DNA of 64,000 nt from assembly GCF_000758605.1 (NCBI RefSeq), contig NZ_CP009282.1, positions 2,914,001 to 2,978,000 on the forward strand. The letters run 5' to 3'. This DNA comes from Paenibacillus sp. FSL R5-0912. Lineage in GTDB: Bacteria; Bacillota; Bacilli; Paenibacillales; Paenibacillaceae. Positions 60,907 through 64,000 of the stretch are shown here, one piece after another. The notes below the pieces were generated by a model that saw only the letters and a program-made list of their open reading frames with translations, ran no database searches and had not been told where the DNA came from. Numbering within the stretch: the stretch's first letter is position 1; each line of letters starts with the position of its first letter. The translations under genes were made by a program, and so were the position numbers.

Positions 60907-61893
60907 ATGTCTGATGCCGTACTGGACAAACAGGTCAAGAAACAGAAGACCCGTAGAAGCAAAGTCGATCCGGAAATCGGTGTGAGCCTCAGCTGGAAGA
61001 CGCTAAAGATACAGAAACAGCTTATTTTCATGTCTGTGCCGATTGCCATCTATCTAATTATTTTTAACTATGTTCCCGTTTGGGGCTGGATTATGGCCTT
61101 TCAGAATTACCGCCCGGCGCTGTCCTTCGGCCAGCAGGAGTGGGTAGGCTTTCAGCAGTTCAAATTCTTATTCTCCGATGAGACCTTTATGCTGGTGCTG
61201 CGCAACACGGTTGCCATGAGCTTCATCAATCTGGTCCTCGGCACGGTAACGGCGATCGGCCTGGCTTTGCTGTTGAATGAGATCAGAGCCAAGTTCTTCA
61301 AGCGTATCGTCCAGTCAATTTCATATTTGCCGCACTTTCTATCCTGGGTTATCGCAGCGGGTATTGTCGCTACCTCCCTGTCCATTGATGACGGGATTGT
61401 CAATGTCATTCTAATGAAGCTTCACCTGATTAAAGAACCGATTATGTGGCTCAGTGAAGGCAAGTATTTCTGGGGTATTGTCGGGGCTTCCAACGTGTGG
61501 AAAGAAGTCGGCTGGGGCACAATTATCTATCTGGCCGCGATTACCTCCATTGACCCTTCCCTGTATGAGGCAGCATCCATCGACGGCGCTACGCGTCTGC
61601 AAAAAATGCGTTTTGTCACTCTTCCGGGAATTAAAGCAACCTTTGTTATTCTGCTGATTATGAATATTGGACATATTCTGGATGCCGGCTTTGAGCTTCA
61701 GTACTTGCTCGGCAACGGTCTTACTATAGACTATTCGCAGACCATAGATATCTTCGTCATTAAGTACGGGATCTCTATGGGGAACTATTCTCTGGCTACG
61801 GCAGCAGGGATCTTCAAGACCATCGTCAGTGTTGTTCTCGTATTCATGGCCAACTATACTGCCAAACGTCTCGGCGAAGAGCGATTAATCTAA
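60907..61893 (+). CDS. ABC sugar transporter permease (LplB type)
   Basis: 328 residues, AGGAGGGA before the ATG. A charged N-terminal tail of about 35 residues (KQVKKQKTRRSK) precedes six helices, beginning QLIFMSVPIAIYLIIFNYVPVWGWIMAFQNY. The EAA loop reads YEAASIDGATRLQKMRFVTLPGI. It forms a channel with the next gene product and probably uses the shared MsmX-type ATPase, as no ATPase gene is present. Confidence 0.95.
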   Translation: MSDAVLDKQVKKQKTRRSKVDPEIGVSLSWKTLKIQKQLIFMSVPIAIYLIIFNYVPVWGWIMAFQNYRPALSFGQQEWVGFQQFKFLFSDETFMLVLRNTVAMSFINLVLGTVTAIGLALLLNEIRAKFFKRIVQSISYLPHFLSWVIAAGIVATSLSIDDGIVNVILMKLHLIKEPIMWLSEGKYFWGIVGASNVWKEVGWGTIIYLAAITSIDPSLYEAASIDGATRLQKMRFVTLPGIKATFVILLIMNIGHILDAGFELQYLLGNGLTIDYSQTIDIFVIKYGISMGNYSLATAAGIFKTIVSVVLVFMANYTAKRLGEERLI

Positions 61894-61907
61894 AGGAGGA
61901 AGCCCTT

Positions 61908-62819
61908 ATGAAAGCTGTAGCAAAAGGATCAAGCCGCTTAGAGCCGGTTGTGTTTCATACACTGAACTCGCTGTTCATGCTCTTTGTGGTTGCTGTAACC
62001 CTATATCCATTCCTCCACACGATGGCTGTTTCGTTCAACGACGGCAGTGACACGCTGGCCGGTGGAATCTATCTCTGGCCCCGTTCGTGGACGCTGGAGA
62101 ACTACAAGGCGGTCTTTGTTTCAGGGACGATCTACCATGCCGCATTTATCTCGGTATCCCGCACGGTAATCTCAACGCTGCTCGGTGTTTTTCTCACCAC
62201 TATGCTGGCTTATGCATTGGCGCAGCCACAATATATTTTCCGCAAAAAAATCGGCCTGCTGTTCATCCTGACCATGTATTTCAATGCCGGCCTGATTCCG
62301 AACTACTTCCTGATCAAGAATATGGGCCTGCTTCATAGCTTCATGGTCTATATCCTTCCGAGTCTGGTCAGCGCATTCAACCTGATCATTATGCGGACCT
62401 ATATCCGCGGTCTTCCATTCAGTCTAACTGAATCGGCGAAGATCGACGGGGCGGGGGATTTCCGGATTTTCTGGAAAATCATCTTCCCGCTGTGTACCCC
62501 TGTACTGGCAACAGTTGCATTATTCATTGCAGTAGGCTCATGGAATGCCTGGTTCGATACCTTCCTCTATGCTTCCTCGGATATTAAGCTAAGCACACTG
62601 CAATATGAAATGATGAAGCTGCTGGGTTCCACGATGAGCACGAACAACGATCCTTCCATGCTTGCGGGAGGCCAGAATAATCAGGTGCAGGCTTTGGTTA
62701 CACCGGCTTCCATCCGTTCCGCGATTACGATCGTTACGGCTGTTCCGATTTTGTTCGTCTACCCTTTCTTGCAGAAGTATTTCGTGGTAGGGTTAAACCT
62801 GGGAAGTGTGAAAGAATAA
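61908..62819 (+). CDS. ABC sugar transporter permease (LplC/YtcP type)
   Basis: 303 residues, AAGGAGGAAG before the ATG, 14 bases after the previous gene. The first helix is LNSLFMLFVVAVTLYPFLHTMAVSFNDGSD, the EAA loop TESAKIDGAGDFRIFWKIIFPLC, and the C terminus LQKYFVVGLNLGSVKE. Length and ends are normal for the family. Confidence 0.95.
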   Translation: MKAVAKGSSRLEPVVFHTLNSLFMLFVVAVTLYPFLHTMAVSFNDGSDTLAGGIYLWPRSWTLENYKAVFVSGTIYHAAFISVSRTVISTLLGVFLTTMLAYALAQPQYIFRKKIGLLFILTMYFNAGLIPNYFLIKNMGLLHSFMVYILPSLVSAFNLIIMRTYIRGLPFSLTESAKIDGAGDFRIFWKIIFPLCTPVLATVALFIAVGSWNAWFDTFLYASSDIKLSTLQYEMMKLLGSTMSTNNDPSMLAGGQNNQVQALVTPASIRSAITIVTAVPILFVYPFLQKYFVVGLNLGSVKE

Positions 62820-62858
62820 TTGTCAGTTAGAATTATATAAGAAAAATATGGATAATAT

Positions 62859-62887
62859 AACCGTTTCGGGTGAAGCCGAAGCGGTTT
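62859..62887 (+). terminator. Rho-independent terminator
   Basis: AACCGTTTCGG pairs with CCGAAGCGGTT (one mismatch) and is followed by TCTCCTG. It separates the permeases from the following response-regulator gene, at least partly. Confidence 0.65.
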
Positions 62888-62949
62888 CTCCTGTTCAATA
62901 CTGGTGAGCCTTGCAGAACTCCAAATACTTAAATAAAGAGGGTGATCCA

Positions 62950-64000
62950 ATGCTTAAGGTACTGTTTGCCGACGATGAGCCGCTTATGCTGGAAGGGCTG
63001 CGATTCCTGGTAGACTGGGAGATATTAAACTTTGAAGTATGCGGTGAGGCTCTGGATGGGGAGGACGCACTGGAGCTGATTCACAGTACCCGTCCTGATC
63101 TGGTGATAACCGATGTGCGTATGCCGGTCATCGACGGCCTTGAACTGATAAAGAGAGCTTCTGAGAGCGTTTTCCGGCCCAAGTTTATTATCTTCAGCGG
63201 CTATGCCGACTTTGAGTATGCCAAGCGGGCGCTTAAGTACGGGGTATCCAACTATTTGACCAAACCCCTGGATGAGAAGGAGCTGACGGAGGCGCTGCAG
63301 AGGGTAACCGACCAAATCCATCAGGAGCGGAAGGTGTCCTCACGGCGTGAAGCTCTTTCGGCTCTGATGCAGGCGGATACGGTATCCCGGCTCCTGATGA
63401 GGGAGAACACAGAAGAGGAGCTGCAGAAGGGGCTGAATAGCCTTGGAATCTCCCCCGCCTCGCGGATATGCTGTATACTGGTCCATGGAACAGCGCCGGA
63501 CAGCGTTCACTTGCGTGAGCAGGTCTCTTCCATGGGCGGCAAGGAGCCGCTTCGCAGCCTGAGCGTCTATCCGTTCACCGCAGGAAGCGGAAAGCATGGA
63601 TATTTGCTGGTCTCCCCGCAGGAAGGGCCGGAGCTTGACCCGGCTATGCTCACAAGCTGGATGGATGAAATAAGACCCTTGTACAGCACACCGGTCTGTT
63701 TCACAGCAAGCCTTCAGCCTCACGGACCGGAGGCTCTGAATTCGGCTTATCAAGAGGCGCTGGCTGCTGATCTCTGCAGGCCGGATGCCCCGGAGAGTGA
63801 AGCCGCCGGCTCCTTTGAGAAGCAGGATAAGACTCAGATGGCGATGCTTCCGGCAGAGCTGAGAAGATCGCTGCTGCAAGCCGTCACTGAAGGGAAGCTT
63901 GAGCACCTGAGCGGGCAACTCCGCGTTGTGTTCAATATATTCTCGGCGGAGGTGGCTTCAAGCTCATGGATCGACGCTTTTCTGGCCAATATCAAAGCAG
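62950..64000 (+). CDS. YesN-type response regulator (3' truncated by window edge)
   Basis: 350 codons are visible from the ATG at 62950, which has GAGGGTGA upstream; the frame is open to the window end. The receiver opens MLKVLFADDEPLMLEGL. The phospho-acceptor Asp is in DLVITDVRMPVIDG and the Lys in NYLTKPLDEKEL. The following middle region (KVSSRREALSALMQADTVSRLLM) is as in YesN-like regulators, which end in an AraC helix-turn-helix; that part lies beyond the edge. A sensor kinase gene is expected next to it. It probably regulates the transport genes just upstream. Confidence 0.9.
   Translation, partial: MLKVLFADDEPLMLEGLRFLVDWEILNFEVCGEALDGEDALELIHSTRPDLVITDVRMPVIDGLELIKRASESVFRPKFIIFSGYADFEYAKRALKYGVSNYLTKPLDEKELTEALQRVTDQIHQERKVSSRREALSALMQADTVSRLLMRENTEEELQKGLNSLGISPASRICCILVHGTAPDSVHLREQVSSMGGKEPLRSLSVYPFTAGSGKHGYLLVSPQEGPELDPAMLTSWMDEIRPLYSTPVCFTASLQPHGPEALNSAYQEALAADLCRPDAPESEAAGSFEKQDKTQMAMLPAELRRSLLQAVTEGKLEHLSGQLRVVFNIFSAEVASSSWIDAFLANIKA

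Overview
The window looks like a Paenibacillus (low-GC Gram-positive, spore-forming Bacillales) chromosome. The grounds are family content: several lipoprotein-dependent LplB/LplC-type sugar transport sets with YesM/YesN-type two-component regulators, many intracellular glycoside hydrolases paired with AraC regulators, the Bacillales markers yqzE, yqhG and yqhH, strong AGGAGG-type ribosome sites with frequent TTG and GTG starts, and CcpA-type cre sites. The species is not established.

Layout. 1-2871: tail of a sugar-binding lipoprotein gene and an FAD oxidoreductase. 3135-8459: a BrkB membrane protein, a ROK regulator, a two-gene CHR (chromate-type) transporter, a HIT protein and an alpha/alpha-barrel protein of unknown role. 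8554-10014: an SDR oxidoreductase and a MerR regulator, transcribed divergently from two mirrored MerR-type promoters. 10423-21153: housekeeping block with gldA, a polysaccharide-deacetylase-like protein, a cell-wall amidase, yqzE, a secreted orphan, yqhG-yqhH and the B12-dependent ribonucleotide reductase nrdJ. 21441-31096: accessory, visibly more AT-rich and mobile: a decayed GH130 gene, a secreted beta-helix/CBM6 protein, a complete-looking IS200/IS605 element (TnpA plus TnpB), a LURP-one-like protein, a matrixin metalloprotease with two anchored partner proteins, and an MFS pump with an XRE-cupin regulator. 31317-35821: a secreted WG-repeat protein, a type-B carboxylesterase, an AraC regulator and a decayed AraC gene.

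36207-64000 is a large hemicellulose-utilisation region. It holds a binding protein, two permeases, a sensor kinase and a response regulator as one unit. Next come GH8 (reducing-end exo-oligoxylanase type), two GH43 proteins, GH31 (alpha-xylosidase type), and an operon of amidohydrolase (lactonase type), aldo/keto reductase, zinc dehydrogenase and GH95 alpha-L-fucosidase. A second binding-protein/permease set with a response regulator runs off the right edge. The inferred logic is import of xylan- and xyloglucan-derived oligosaccharides, removal of xylosyl, arabinosyl and fucosyl groups in the cytoplasm, and the first steps of non-phosphorylated L-fucose oxidation. Three AraC regulators, the YesMN pair and several cre sites would tie expression to substrate and carbon status.

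Non-coding structure is rich: a 51-bp and a 42-bp tandem array, two copies of a dispersed hairpin repeat, a 25-bp motif shared by two promoter regions, a structured nrdJ leader, and many clear Rho-independent terminators.
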